A stretch of DNA of 6,718 nt, taken from positions 1 to 6,718 of the forward strand of contig DAOVNV010000138.1 of NCBI GenBank assembly GCA_030630015.1, in the 5' to 3' direction. The DNA comes from Desulfuromonadales bacterium. GTDB taxonomy: Bacteria > Desulfobacterota > Desulfuromonadia > Desulfuromonadales > BM103. Positions 1-6,117 of this stretch are shown one piece after another. Within the stretch, counting starts at the first letter, position 1, and each line of letters begins with the position of its first letter. The position numbers were made by a program, and so were the translations under genes. The notes below the pieces were generated by a model. The model was not told where the DNA came from and did no database searches. It saw only the letters and a list, made by a program, of their open reading frames with translations.

Positions 1-76
1 CGCTGACCCCGTCGACTGCGCGCACAGTCTGGCCTCGCCCGGTGTATTTATTGGTAACGTTGGTTGCTTTAATCAC
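1..76 (-). CDS. ABC transporter ATP-binding protein, N-terminal 25 residues (cut by window edge)
   Basis: An open frame begins with GTG at 76-74 and runs off the left edge. It reads (M)IKATNVTNKYTGRG, then QTVRAVDGVS. The pattern of a short beta strand, an aromatic residue near position 12 (K-Y, where the A-loop tyrosine sits) and then V-x-A-V-D-G-V-S is the usual opening of an ABC ATPase, just before the Walker A loop. Walker A itself lies outside the window. The start is supported by GGAGG at 91-87, ten bases upstream, inside the last codons of the permease. The GTGATTAA overlap with the permease stop (8 nt) suggests coupled translation. By position it should energise the permease and binding protein encoded upstream. 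However, the AVDGVS wording is also common in LolD/MacB-type and oligopeptide ATPases, so the subfamily cannot be assigned from 25 residues. Confidence 0.6.
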   Translation of the reverse strand, partial: MIKATNVTNKYTGRGQTVRAVDGVS

Positions 77-1028
77 TGACCGCGCGCCTCCGTTCCATGT
101 AGAAAACCACCTGCGACATGATCGAGGTGACGATCAGGTACATGGCCGCAATCGTCAGCCAGATTTCGAATGTGGCGAATGTACTGGTAATGATCTCACG
201 GCCCGATTTGGTCAGGTCGGTGATGGCGATAACCGAAACCAGGGAGGAATCCTTGATCAGGCTGATGAACTGTCCCGCCAGTGGGGGGAGGATGCGCTTG
301 AAGGCTTGCGGCAGGATGATATACACCATCGCCTGTATCAGGTTCATCCCCAGGGACCGGGCGGCCTCCATCTGTCCCTTGGAAATCGACTGGATGCCGG
401 CGCGAACGATCTCGGCAACGTAGGCTCCGGCGAAAATAGCCAAGGCACCCATACCGGCGACATTACGGCTGAGGTCGAAAACCGTCCCGATAAAGAAATA
501 GGCAATGAAGATCTGGACCAGCAGGGGAGTACCGCGAATGAATTCGACATAGATGGCCGCCAGCCCGCGCAGCGTGAAATTGCTCGAAATACGAGCCAGG
601 CCCGTCAAGAGCCCGAGAATCATGGCAAAGACGCTGGCCCCGGCGGAGAGCCACAAAGTGGTCCAAAGACCGGTCATCAGCGGGCCAAGACGCCACTGCC
701 GTGTAAAACCGACGGTATCGTCTTCAAACAGTTCTTCACCTTCGCTGACCCGCAGGGTGTCCGAGGCAACTTTGACCTGGACAACCTCCCCGGATTCAGA
801 GGTCAGGGTCACGGTGGTACTCTTTCCCGCATCGGCGATGCTGGTCACCTGACCGTCAAAAGGGATCTGTTGCAGATCTTCATCCTGGTAGAAGAAATAC
901 TGCGGCACCCGATTCCAGCGCCAAGTGTAGTCGATGCGATTAACGGCCCCCCAGATGCCAGCGGCCATCCCGATAAGGATGACCGCCAGCAAGAGTTTCC
1001 AGGGCCACAGTTGTTGTGTGACAGTCAA
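69..1028 (-). CDS. Polar amino-acid ABC transporter permease with N-terminal extra helix and soluble insert
   Basis: Membrane subunit of a HisM/GlnP-type amino-acid importer, 319 residues. The canonical core starts near residue 111 (QWRLGPLMTGLWTTLWLSAG) and contains the family hallmarks: RGTPLLVQIF at 165-174, and the EAA loop EAARSLG at 221-227 followed by ILP at 238-240 and KDSSL at 259-263, which contacts the ATPase. Such permeases are usually about 220 residues. Here about 105 residues are added in front: one hydrophobic helix (about 12-29), a W/Y-rich stretch (YTWRWNRVPQYFFY, 34-47), and a beta-rich hydrophilic segment (about 55-108). Because the core normally has its N terminus outside, an extra helix with a cytoplasmic start would place this segment in the periplasm (inference). 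The start is TTG at 1028, preceded by GAGAGG at 1043-1038 with nine bases between. The next Met (residue 21) would cut the first helix. It follows the binding-protein gene by 20 nt. Confidence 0.93.
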   Translation of the reverse strand: MTVTQQLWPWKLLLAVILIGMAAGIWGAVNRIDYTWRWNRVPQYFFYQDEDLQQIPFDGQVTSIADAGKSTTVTLTSESGEVVQVKVASDTLRVSEGEELFEDDTVGFTRQWRLGPLMTGLWTTLWLSAGASVFAMILGLLTGLARISSNFTLRGLAAIYVEFIRGTPLLVQIFIAYFFIGTVFDLSRNVAGMGALAIFAGAYVAEIVRAGIQSISKGQMEAARSLGMNLIQAMVYIILPQAFKRILPPLAGQFISLIKDSSLVSVIAITDLTKSGREIITSTFATFEIWLTIAAMYLIVTSIMSQVVFYMERRRAVSD

Positions 1029-1048
1029 TATTCAAATCCTCTCAGATA

Positions 1049-1849
1049 TTACTGCAGAGCCTTCATCCAGGCATCATCCTCGAACCACTTCGAGTAGATC
1101 TTGGCGTAGGTGCCGTCGTTCTTGGCCTGGTTGAGGAAATTGTTCAGCCAGTTGACAAAGTCGTAGTCGCCTTTGCGGACAGCCCAGGCCAAAGGCTCAT
1201 AGGTGAAGGATTTATCCAGGTGGACCACTTTGCCCTGACCGCGCTGGACAAACGCAGCAGCGTTGTAGGGCATGTCGTAGATAAAAGCATCGATCTTGCC
1301 GTTGACCAGTTCGAGCACGCCTTCCTGCTCGGTCTCGTAGGAGATGTACTTGGCCTTGGGGATCTTGCGCTTGGTCGCCTGCTCGCCAGTGGTGCCGAGT
1401 TTTGACGCAACGGTGTACTTGGCGTTGTTCAGATCCTTGTAGGAGTTGACCGTGCCGGCCAGGTCTTTCTTCAGCAAAATGGTCTGACCGATAATAATAT
1501 AAGGCGATGCGAAATTGATCTGCATGTTGCGCTGCTGGGTCAGGGTCATACCGGACATGAGGATGTCAAATTTTTTGGTCATCAGTGCAGGGATAATACC
1601 GTCCCAGGCGGTGGAGACCAATTCAAGTTTAACGTCCATGGCCTTGGCCATGCGCTTAGCCATATCGACATCAAAGCCGATGATCTCACCCCTCTTGTTG
1701 GTCAACTCAAAGGGCATATAGCCTGGCTCCATACCGACCCGCAGGGTTCCGCGCTTCTCAATTTCTTCGAGAGTACCGGCAAAAGCGGGAACTGCCAGGC
1801 TAACCAGCAAGACCGCCAATACGGACATTACAGCAACAAAACGCTTCAT
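1049..1849 (-). CDS. Periplasmic polar amino-acid-binding protein (SBP family 3)
   Basis: Extracytoplasmic solute-binding protein of 266 residues that captures an amino acid and delivers it to the permease encoded 20 nt downstream. A Sec signal peptide is visible: MKR, a hydrophobic core, then PAFA-G with cleavage expected after Ala24. The mature start TLEEIEKRGTLRVGM is typical. The family-3 signature GFDVDM is at 58-63. MTLTQQRNMQINFASPY (101-117) carries the Arg (107) that binds the ligand carboxylate in relatives, and the DAFIYDMPY segment (187-195) carries the Asp (192) expected at the amino group. Both role assignments are by family analogy. The ligand cannot be named; a polar or general amino acid is likely. 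The frame is open up to 1936, but that extension has no signal peptide at its front and overlaps the zinc-ribbon stop. ATG 1849 has AAGGAG at 1860-1855 and gives the signal peptide exactly. Confidence 0.95.
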   Translation of the reverse strand: MKRFVAVMSVLAVLLVSLAVPAFAGTLEEIEKRGTLRVGMEPGYMPFELTNKRGEIIGFDVDMAKRMAKAMDVKLELVSTAWDGIIPALMTKKFDILMSGMTLTQQRNMQINFASPYIIIGQTILLKKDLAGTVNSYKDLNNAKYTVASKLGTTGEQATKRKIPKAKYISYETEQEGVLELVNGKIDAFIYDMPYNAAAFVQRGQGKVVHLDKSFTYEPLAWAVRKGDYDFVNWLNNFLNQAKNDGTYAKIYSKWFEDDAWMKALQ

Positions 1850-1854
1850 GTGTT

Positions 1855-1860
1855 CTCCTT
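1855..1860 (-). promoter_or_regulatory. Ribosome binding site of the amino-acid-binding protein gene
   Basis: AAGGAG on the minus strand, five bases before ATG 1849. It is the strongest Shine-Dalgarno match in the leftward operon and decides the start in favour of the signal-peptide Met over the upstream in-frame codons. Confidence 0.85.
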
Positions 1861-1877
1861 CATTGTAGGTTGAATCG

Positions 1878-1921
1878 TGCTCATCAGAAATAGACTGAAC
1901 GGTATGAGCAGGCCGTTCAGT
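1878..1921 (-). promoter_or_regulatory. Intercistronic hairpin with possible H-type pseudoknot before the binding-protein gene
   Basis: On the minus strand a perfect 9-bp stem, ACTGAACGG (1921-1913) with CCGTTCAGT (1902-1894), closes a 10-base loop. Seven of the loop bases, TGCTCAT (1910-1904), are exactly complementary to ATGAGCA (1884-1878) just downstream. The joining segments are 2, 1 and 9 bases, which fits an H-type pseudoknot. It ends 17 nt before the AAGGAG site. The first arm includes the TGA of the zinc-ribbon gene (1919-1917), so ribosomes finishing that gene would disturb it. The hairpin is followed by CTATTTCTG, not a real U-run, so a strong intrinsic terminator is unlikely. A processing or stability hairpin, or a translation-controlling leader, are both possible. 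The sequence shows the pairing potential; function is inferred. Confidence 0.5.
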
Positions 1922-2072
1922 AAGACTTCCCTTCATCCAACAGCTCCACTATCACCATGGGCGTGCCGCATTCGGGACAGTTCGGGACATCCTGATCGGG
2001 GATATAGATGATTTTGGTGAATTTGCAGCGTGGGCACTTGACTTGTACAGGCTCTTTTTTGCCACGTTCCAT
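1917..2072 (-). CDS. Small zinc-ribbon protein (two CPxC motifs)
   Basis: A 51-residue acidic/basic small protein beginning MERGKKEPVQVKCPRC. Two CPxC knuckles, CPRC at 13-16 and CPEC at 32-35, are 15 residues apart and form a classic four-cysteine zinc ribbon, ending with a strand (MVIVELLDEG). No other domain, signal peptide or membrane segment is visible, so it is cytoplasmic. Its role is not known: such ribbons occur as stand-alone regulators, chaperone-like or nucleic-acid-binding proteins. The frame is open to a TTG at 2126, which would add 18 residues. However, that codon has no Shine-Dalgarno and would sit almost at the predicted transcript start, while ATG 2072 has AAGG at 2084-2081, eight bases upstream. 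It is first in the leftward operon, 67 nt before the amino-acid-binding-protein gene. Confidence 0.8.
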   Translation of the reverse strand: MERGKKEPVQVKCPRCKFTKIIYIPDQDVPNCPECGTPMVIVELLDEGKSY

Positions 2073-2136
2073 GAAAGACGCCTTCACCGGGCAAACATCC
2101 CGATATGTAAAGATTCTGTTTGACAAACCAAGCTCG

Positions 2137-2166
2137 CTTATACCATAAGAAAGAGCCGTTCGACAA
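2137..2166 (-). promoter_or_regulatory. Predicted sigma-70-type promoter for the zinc-ribbon/amino-acid transport operon
   Basis: On the minus strand TTGTCG (2166-2161) and TATAAG (2142-2137) are separated by 18 bases, matching 4/6 and 5/6 of the consensus. A transcript would start near 2130 and have a leader of about 58 nt to ATG 2072. The -10 region lies in an imperfect palindrome, CTTAT-acc-ATAAG (2137-2149), which could be an operator. Prediction by eye only. Confidence 0.4.
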
Positions 2167-2187
2167 GTTGGTAAAAAATAACATAAT
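2160..2187 (+). promoter_or_regulatory. Predicted sigma-70-type promoter for the EamA-family permease gene
   Basis: TCGACA (2160-2165) and CATAAT (2182-2187) with a 16-base spacer each match 5/6 of the consensus. The start would fall near 2194, about 45 nt before ATG 2240. The -35 element overlaps that of the divergent promoter, so the two may compete. A second candidate further upstream, TTGACA at 2120-2125, has only a poor -10 (TACCAT, 15-base spacer). Confidence 0.45.
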
Positions 2188-2239
2188 CCTCATCATTCTA
2201 AGTGGTTCAACCTGATTTGACCAAGAACGATAAGAAAGC

Positions 2240-3160
2240 ATGAAACGGCAACCAAGCCGGCCCATGGCCGAATTTTTACTGGTAACAGTAACCCTCTTCT
2301 GGGGGGGAACCTTTCCCCTGGTCAAGGAAGCAATCGCCGACCTGCCGGTCATGGCGTTTCTATGGGTGCGTTTTTTGCTGGCCGCGCTCCTTTTGCTGCT
2401 CTTTGCCGGCCGCGGCATCCTCACTCTGGGCTGGAAGGGAGTGGGCCGGGGCATACTACTCGGCACCCTCCTGTTTCTCGGCTACCTCTTCCAGACCTGG
2501 GGTCTGGCACAGACCACCTCGACCAACACCGGCTTCCTGACCGGCCTCAACGTGGTCTGGGTACCTTTACTGGCGGGGCCGCTATTGCACAAATCACCCG
2601 CATTCGGTGCTAAAATCGGCGTCAGCCTGGCGCTGGTCGGGCTGTTCATGCTGACCTGGCAGCCTTCCTGGTCGGTGAACCCCGGCGATGCCATGGTCCT
2701 GGTCTGCTCTCTGTTCGTGGCTTTGCATATCCTCGGCCTCGACGCCTTGACCGAAGGCTTCGACGGTCGTGCCCTGACCTTCGTCCAGGTTGCAACCATG
2801 GCAATCTGGAGCCTGCTGGGCAGCCTGGCTTACGAACCGGTCACCTGGCCGCGTTCCTGGCCATCTGAACTGGTCATCGCTCTGGTGATCACCGCCATAT
2901 TTGCAACCGTTTACGCCTTCTGGGTCATGACCTCCTTCCAGCGCCTGACGACCCCGACCCGGGCGGCACTGATCTATACCCTCGAACCGGTTTTTGCCGC
3001 CTTCTTCTCGATCCTGCTGCTCAGCGAGCAGCTGCCTCCCCTGGCCTGGTTCGGCGGTGGCATGATCATCTTCGGCATGGTCATCGCCGAACTCCTTCCG
3101 GCCCCGCAACCCGCTGCTTCCCAGGCAGAACCGGCTGTGGTCCTTCCACCTGAGCAATAA
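2240..3160 (+). CDS. EamA/DMT-superfamily transporter (RhaT/YdcZ-like permease)
   Basis: A 306-residue integral inner-membrane protein made of about ten hydrophobic helices in two repeated EamA units (roughly residues 10-139 and 150-285). Marks of the family are WGGTFPLVKEA after the first helix (21-31), TSTNTGFLTGLNVVWVP in the first unit, and ALIYTLEPVFAAFFSILLL followed by SEQL and GGGMIIFGM in the second unit (the conserved E-P-V helix). Relatives export amino acids, nucleosides or other metabolites, and the substrate cannot be read from the sequence. The hydrophilic Pro/Ala-rich tail after about residue 285 is probably a disordered end. The start at ATG 2240 has only a weak purine tract (AAGAAAGC) in front. 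Met9 (2264) has none, and either start leaves the first helix intact. The gene diverges from the amino-acid uptake operon, so a shared signal is conceivable but not shown. Confidence 0.93.
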   Translation: MKRQPSRPMAEFLLVTVTLFWGGTFPLVKEAIADLPVMAFLWVRFLLAALLLLLFAGRGILTLGWKGVGRGILLGTLLFLGYLFQTWGLAQTTSTNTGFLTGLNVVWVPLLAGPLLHKSPAFGAKIGVSLALVGLFMLTWQPSWSVNPGDAMVLVCSLFVALHILGLDALTEGFDGRALTFVQVATMAIWSLLGSLAYEPVTWPRSWPSELVIALVITAIFATVYAFWVMTSFQRLTTPTRAALIYTLEPVFAAFFSILLLSEQLPPLAWFGGGMIIFGMVIAELLPAPQPAASQAEPAVVLPPEQ

Positions 3161-3162
3161 GC

Positions 3163-3195
3163 CGGGAAAAGAATCCCGAGGTTTACAGCTTTTTC
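3163..3195 (+). terminator. Weak terminator-like hairpin after the EamA permease gene
   Basis: CGGGA (3163-3167) pairs with TCCCG (3174-3178) around a 6-base loop, and a TTTTT run follows at 3190-3194, 11 bases later. An overlapping alternative stem, CGAGGT with ACCTCG (3177-3182 and 3198-3203), encloses that T-run. Both stems are short and the T-run is not adjacent, so termination would be inefficient. Confidence 0.3.
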
Positions 3196-3238
3196 GCACC
3201 TCGCGCCACTCGCCTCCCGCCTCATCCCAAACACCCGA

Positions 3239-3267
3239 TTGCATGCCCGCACGCGGCTTGATATACT
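3239..3267 (+). promoter_or_regulatory. Predicted extended -10 promoter for sucA
   Basis: TATACT (3262-3267, 5/6 to consensus) is preceded by TG at 3259-3260, giving an extended -10, and by TTGCAT at 3239-3244 with a 17-base spacer. Transcription would begin near 3274, leaving a leader of about 43 nt before ATG 3317. A less convincing alternative is TTGATA (3258-3263) with TATCGT (3280-3285), 16 bases apart. Prediction by eye. Confidence 0.45.
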
Positions 3268-3316
3268 TGGCGAGGTCTTTATCGTTGCATGGATACCTTC
3301 GACCCGACAGGACACC

Positions 3317-5995
3317 ATGAGCCTCGAAAGCAACATCAGCCCGAAGTGGCTGGATGAACAGTATCGTCTCTGGAAAGAGAATCCTGAACAACTCGACGAT
3401 GAGTGGCGAGCCTTTTTCAAGGGGTTCGATCTCGCCCAGGAAACCGAATTCAGCGACCAGAATCTTGCTGCCAGCAACTCCGCCGTCGATTCCCTGATTT
3501 ATCGCTATCGCGACCTCGGGCACCTGATGGCATGCACCGATCCGCTGTCGCCCTGCCCACAGGAGCACCCCCTGCTGTCGCTGGGTGCCTTCGGTCTTGG
3601 CGACGATGATCTCGATCGCACCTTTTTCCCACTGCGGTTCCCACAGCAAAGCGCCACCCTGAAAGAAATCATCGATCTGTTGCGCGACACCTACTGCCGC
3701 AGCATCGGTGTCGAATTCATGCACATCCAGAGCCCCGGGGAACGCCAATGGCTGAAGGATCGCATGGAGGCGACCCGCAACTGGCCCTCCCTGACTCGTG
3801 ATGAGAAGCTCTCGACCCTCGCCAAACTCCAGGAAGGGACCCAGTTCGAAGCCTTTCTGCACAAAAAGTTTCTCGGCCAGAAGCGCTTTTCGCTGGAAGG
3901 CGGCGAAGTTCTGATCCCCCTGCTCGACACACTGGTCGAAAAAGCCGCAGCCCTGGGTGTCAGTGATCTGGTCATGGGCATGTCTCATCGCGGCCGCTTG
4001 AACGTACTGGCCAATATCTTTGCCAAACCGCTGGAAAACATTTTCGCCGAATTCAAGGACAACTTGGAACTGGCATTCGTCGGTGAAGGCGATGTGAAAT
4101 ATCACAAGGGGTATTCCGTCGATCGCGACACTGCAGACGGGCATAAAATCCATCTGAGCCTGGCGGCCAACCCCAGCCACCTGGAAGCGATCGATCCGGT
4201 GGTCATCGGCAAATGCCGGGCTCGACACAGCACCTACGGCCCCGGCGGGAAAAAGCGGGTTCTGCCAGTCCTGATCCACGGTGACGCTGCATTTGCCGGT
4301 CAGGGCATCGTCCCTGAAGTACTCAACCTGTCGCAACTGGATGGCTACCAATCCGGCGGCACCATCCATATCGTCGTCAACAATCAGATCGGCTTTACCA
4401 CTGATCCCGCCCACGCCCGTTCAACCCTCTATGCCACCGACGTCGCAAAAATGCTGATGGTGCCGATTTTCCATGTCAACGGCGAAGATCCCGAAGCTGT
4501 GATCTACGCGACTCAACTGGCTCTGGAGTATCGGCAAAAATTTGGCAAGGATGTGGTAGTAGAAGTGATCTGCTATCGTCGCCACGGGCATAATGAAGGC
4601 GACGAGCCCTTCTTCACCCAACCCCTGATGTACGAAAAAATCCGGCAGCGCCCGCCGGCCCACGAAGTCTATACGACCAAACTGCTTGCAGAAGGCATTG
4701 ACCAAAACACCATCGAACAGCAACTAGACAAAATCAGGCAGCGCCTTGAGGCTGCCCTGGAGGCCCCCCCGAAAGGCCAGGAGGATATTGGTTTCCGGGC
4801 CAAATGGCAGAGCATTCAGCGCGAGTACTCTCCGGCTGAACCCGACACCCGGGTCCATTCGGAAAAACTCGTCAAACTGGCTGCAAAACTGGCGGTGATC
4901 CCACAGAGTTTTGCGGCGCACCCCAAGATTGCCAGGCAGCTGCAAAAACGGCAGGACGCTGTCGAGCAGGGTCAAGGGATCGACTGGGCGACAGCCGAAT
5001 CGCTCGCCTTCGCCACCCTGCTGACCGACGGCCGCCCGGTGCGCCTGTCCGGACAGGATTCCCGACGCGGTACCTTCAACCATCGCCACTCAACCCTGGT
5101 CGATCAGAACAACGGCCGGCTGTACGTCCCGCTGGCTTTTCTCGAACCTGGTCAGGCGTTCATGCAGGTTTATGACAGCATGCTGTCTGAAGCAGCCGTG
5201 CTCGGTTTCGAATACGGTTATTCCCTCGAAGAACCTGCCGGATTGACCATCTGGGAAGCCCAGTTCGGCGACTTCGCCAATGGCGCCCAGGTCATCATTG
5301 ATCAGTTCATTGCCAGCAGCGGCACCAAGTGGGACCGTTCGAGCGGACTGACCATGTACCTGCCGCATGGCTACGAGGGGCAGGGACCGGAGCACTCCAG
5401 TGCACGCATCGAGCGCTACCTGTCACTCTGTGCCGACAACAACATGCACGTGGTCAATCCGAGCACGCCAGCCCAGCTGTTCCATTTACTGCGTCGCCAG
5501 GTCCTGCTGCCCTACAGAAGGCCACTGGTGGTTTTCACACCTAAGAGTCTGCTGCGCCATCCGCAGTGCGTCAGCAATCTTGATGAGCTTTGCAACGGCG
5601 GCTTCCAGGCGATTCTGCCCTGTCAGACGCCGCCGGAACAGGTCACAAGCCTGCTGCTCTGCTCGGGAAAAGTGGCCTATGACCTTGCCGCAAAGATTGC
5701 CGCCGAACAGCGCAACGATATCGGCCTGTTGCGCGTCGAGCAGCTTTACCCTTTCAAGCAGGACCATCTCAAACAACTGCTGGACAGGTACCCGCGGGTT
5801 GAGCGATACGCCTGGGTTCAGGAAGAGCCGGAGAACATGGGGGCCTGGGGATTCCTGCGCCACCAACTGACCAGCCTGTGCGGCAAAGAGCCCGCTTATA
5901 TTGGACGTCCAGCCTCGGCTGCCACGGCCGTCGGCTCACACCGCCGCCACAAGCAGATGCAGGAAGAGCTGGTGAACGCGGCCTTGGGAGTCTGA
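3317..5995 (+). CDS. sucA: 2-oxoglutarate dehydrogenase E1 component (thiamine diphosphate-dependent)
   Basis: Decarboxylates 2-oxoglutarate and passes the succinyl group to the lipoyl arm of E2 in the TCA-cycle complex; 892 residues, cytoplasmic (E. coli SucA is about 930). Order of parts: E1 N-terminal motif SPKWLDEQYRLWKENP (9-24); GMSHRGRLNVLANI (221-234) and KYHKGYS (261-267), carrying the active-site histidines 224 and 263 by analogy with E. coli; the thiamine-diphosphate motif GDAAFAGQG (322-330) ending at NN (355-356); the pyrimidine-binding half with RGTFNHRHS (about 584), WEAQFGDFANGAQ (646-658) and YLPHGYEGQGPEHSSAR (681-697); and the C-terminal part with LLRVEQLYPF, EEPENMGAWGF (836-846) and GRPASAATAVG. 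All expected motifs are intact. The frame is open from TTG 3239, but the added 26 residues overlap the predicted promoter. ATG 3317 gives the family N terminus and has AGGA four bases before it. The sucB gene follows after 122 nt. Confidence 0.97.
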   Translation: MSLESNISPKWLDEQYRLWKENPEQLDDEWRAFFKGFDLAQETEFSDQNLAASNSAVDSLIYRYRDLGHLMACTDPLSPCPQEHPLLSLGAFGLGDDDLDRTFFPLRFPQQSATLKEIIDLLRDTYCRSIGVEFMHIQSPGERQWLKDRMEATRNWPSLTRDEKLSTLAKLQEGTQFEAFLHKKFLGQKRFSLEGGEVLIPLLDTLVEKAAALGVSDLVMGMSHRGRLNVLANIFAKPLENIFAEFKDNLELAFVGEGDVKYHKGYSVDRDTADGHKIHLSLAANPSHLEAIDPVVIGKCRARHSTYGPGGKKRVLPVLIHGDAAFAGQGIVPEVLNLSQLDGYQSGGTIHIVVNNQIGFTTDPAHARSTLYATDVAKMLMVPIFHVNGEDPEAVIYATQLALEYRQKFGKDVVVEVICYRRHGHNEGDEPFFTQPLMYEKIRQRPPAHEVYTTKLLAEGIDQNTIEQQLDKIRQRLEAALEAPPKGQEDIGFRAKWQSIQREYSPAEPDTRVHSEKLVKLAAKLAVIPQSFAAHPKIARQLQKRQDAVEQGQGIDWATAESLAFATLLTDGRPVRLSGQDSRRGTFNHRHSTLVDQNNGRLYVPLAFLEPGQAFMQVYDSMLSEAAVLGFEYGYSLEEPAGLTIWEAQFGDFANGAQVIIDQFIASSGTKWDRSSGLTMYLPHGYEGQGPEHSSARIERYLSLCADNNMHVVNPSTPAQLFHLLRRQVLLPYRRPLVVFTPKSLLRHPQCVSNLDELCNGGFQAILPCQTPPEQVTSLLLCSGKVAYDLAAKIAAEQRNDIGLLRVEQLYPFKQDHLKQLLDRYPRVERYAWVQEEPENMGAWGFLRHQLTSLCGKEPAYIGRPASAATAVGSHRRHKQMQEELVNAALGV

Positions 5996-6117
5996 CGGAC
6001 TTGACGCATCCTCCGCTATGATAGGCTCCGGACACACGGACCGTAGCGAAAAATCGGCTTTCATAATAGGTTCTTGTTGAGTCTGACAGGCTCCCAGACT
6101 TGAAAAAGGGCAGTTAA
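5996..6117 (+). other. sucA-sucB intergenic spacer
   Basis: These 122 nt carry no gene. They contain a 9-base direct repeat GAGTCTGAC (5988-5996, across the sucA stop, and 6079-6087) and a small hairpin just before the sucB ribosome site. No convincing promoter is seen: TTGACG (6001-6006) and TATGAT (6017-6022) look good alone but are only 10 bases apart. sucA and sucB are therefore probably co-transcribed. Confidence 0.6.
6080..6100 (+). promoter_or_regulatory. Small hairpin in the sucB leader
   Basis: AGTCTG (6080-6085) pairs with CAGACT (6095-6100) around a 9-base loop, and can be lengthened by one G-T pair. It ends five bases before the AAGGG ribosome site (6106-6110). It might act as a processing or stability element between sucA and sucB. 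There is no T-run, so it is not an intrinsic terminator. Confidence 0.3.

Noticed and set aside
42..1097. A 351-codon plus-strand open frame over the permease
   Set aside because: It lies opposite an intact permease with clear family motifs. Its product is rich in Gly, Asp, Gln and Arg with no domain, typical of an antisense shadow.
1850..1936. In-frame 29-residue N-terminal extension of the amino-acid-binding protein
   Set aside because: It overlaps the zinc-ribbon stop, puts hydrophilic residues before the signal peptide and ignores the AAGGAG site in front of ATG 1849.
2301..2307. G7 run near the start of the EamA permease as a phase-variation tract (also C7 at 4764-4770 in sucA)
   Set aside because: Both runs are short, coding frames are intact, and they translate to conserved residues (WGG in the permease). 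A run in a core TCA gene makes phase switching unlikely.
2594..4414. A 606-codon open frame on the minus strand across the EamA permease end and the first 40% of sucA
   Set aside because: It spans two well-supported plus-strand genes and their spacer, shows no recognisable domain, and has the shadow composition expected from antisense reading of GC-rich codons.
6001..6022. TTGACG and TATGAT as a sucB promoter
   Set aside because: The hexamers are only 10 bases apart, too close for a sigma-70 promoter.
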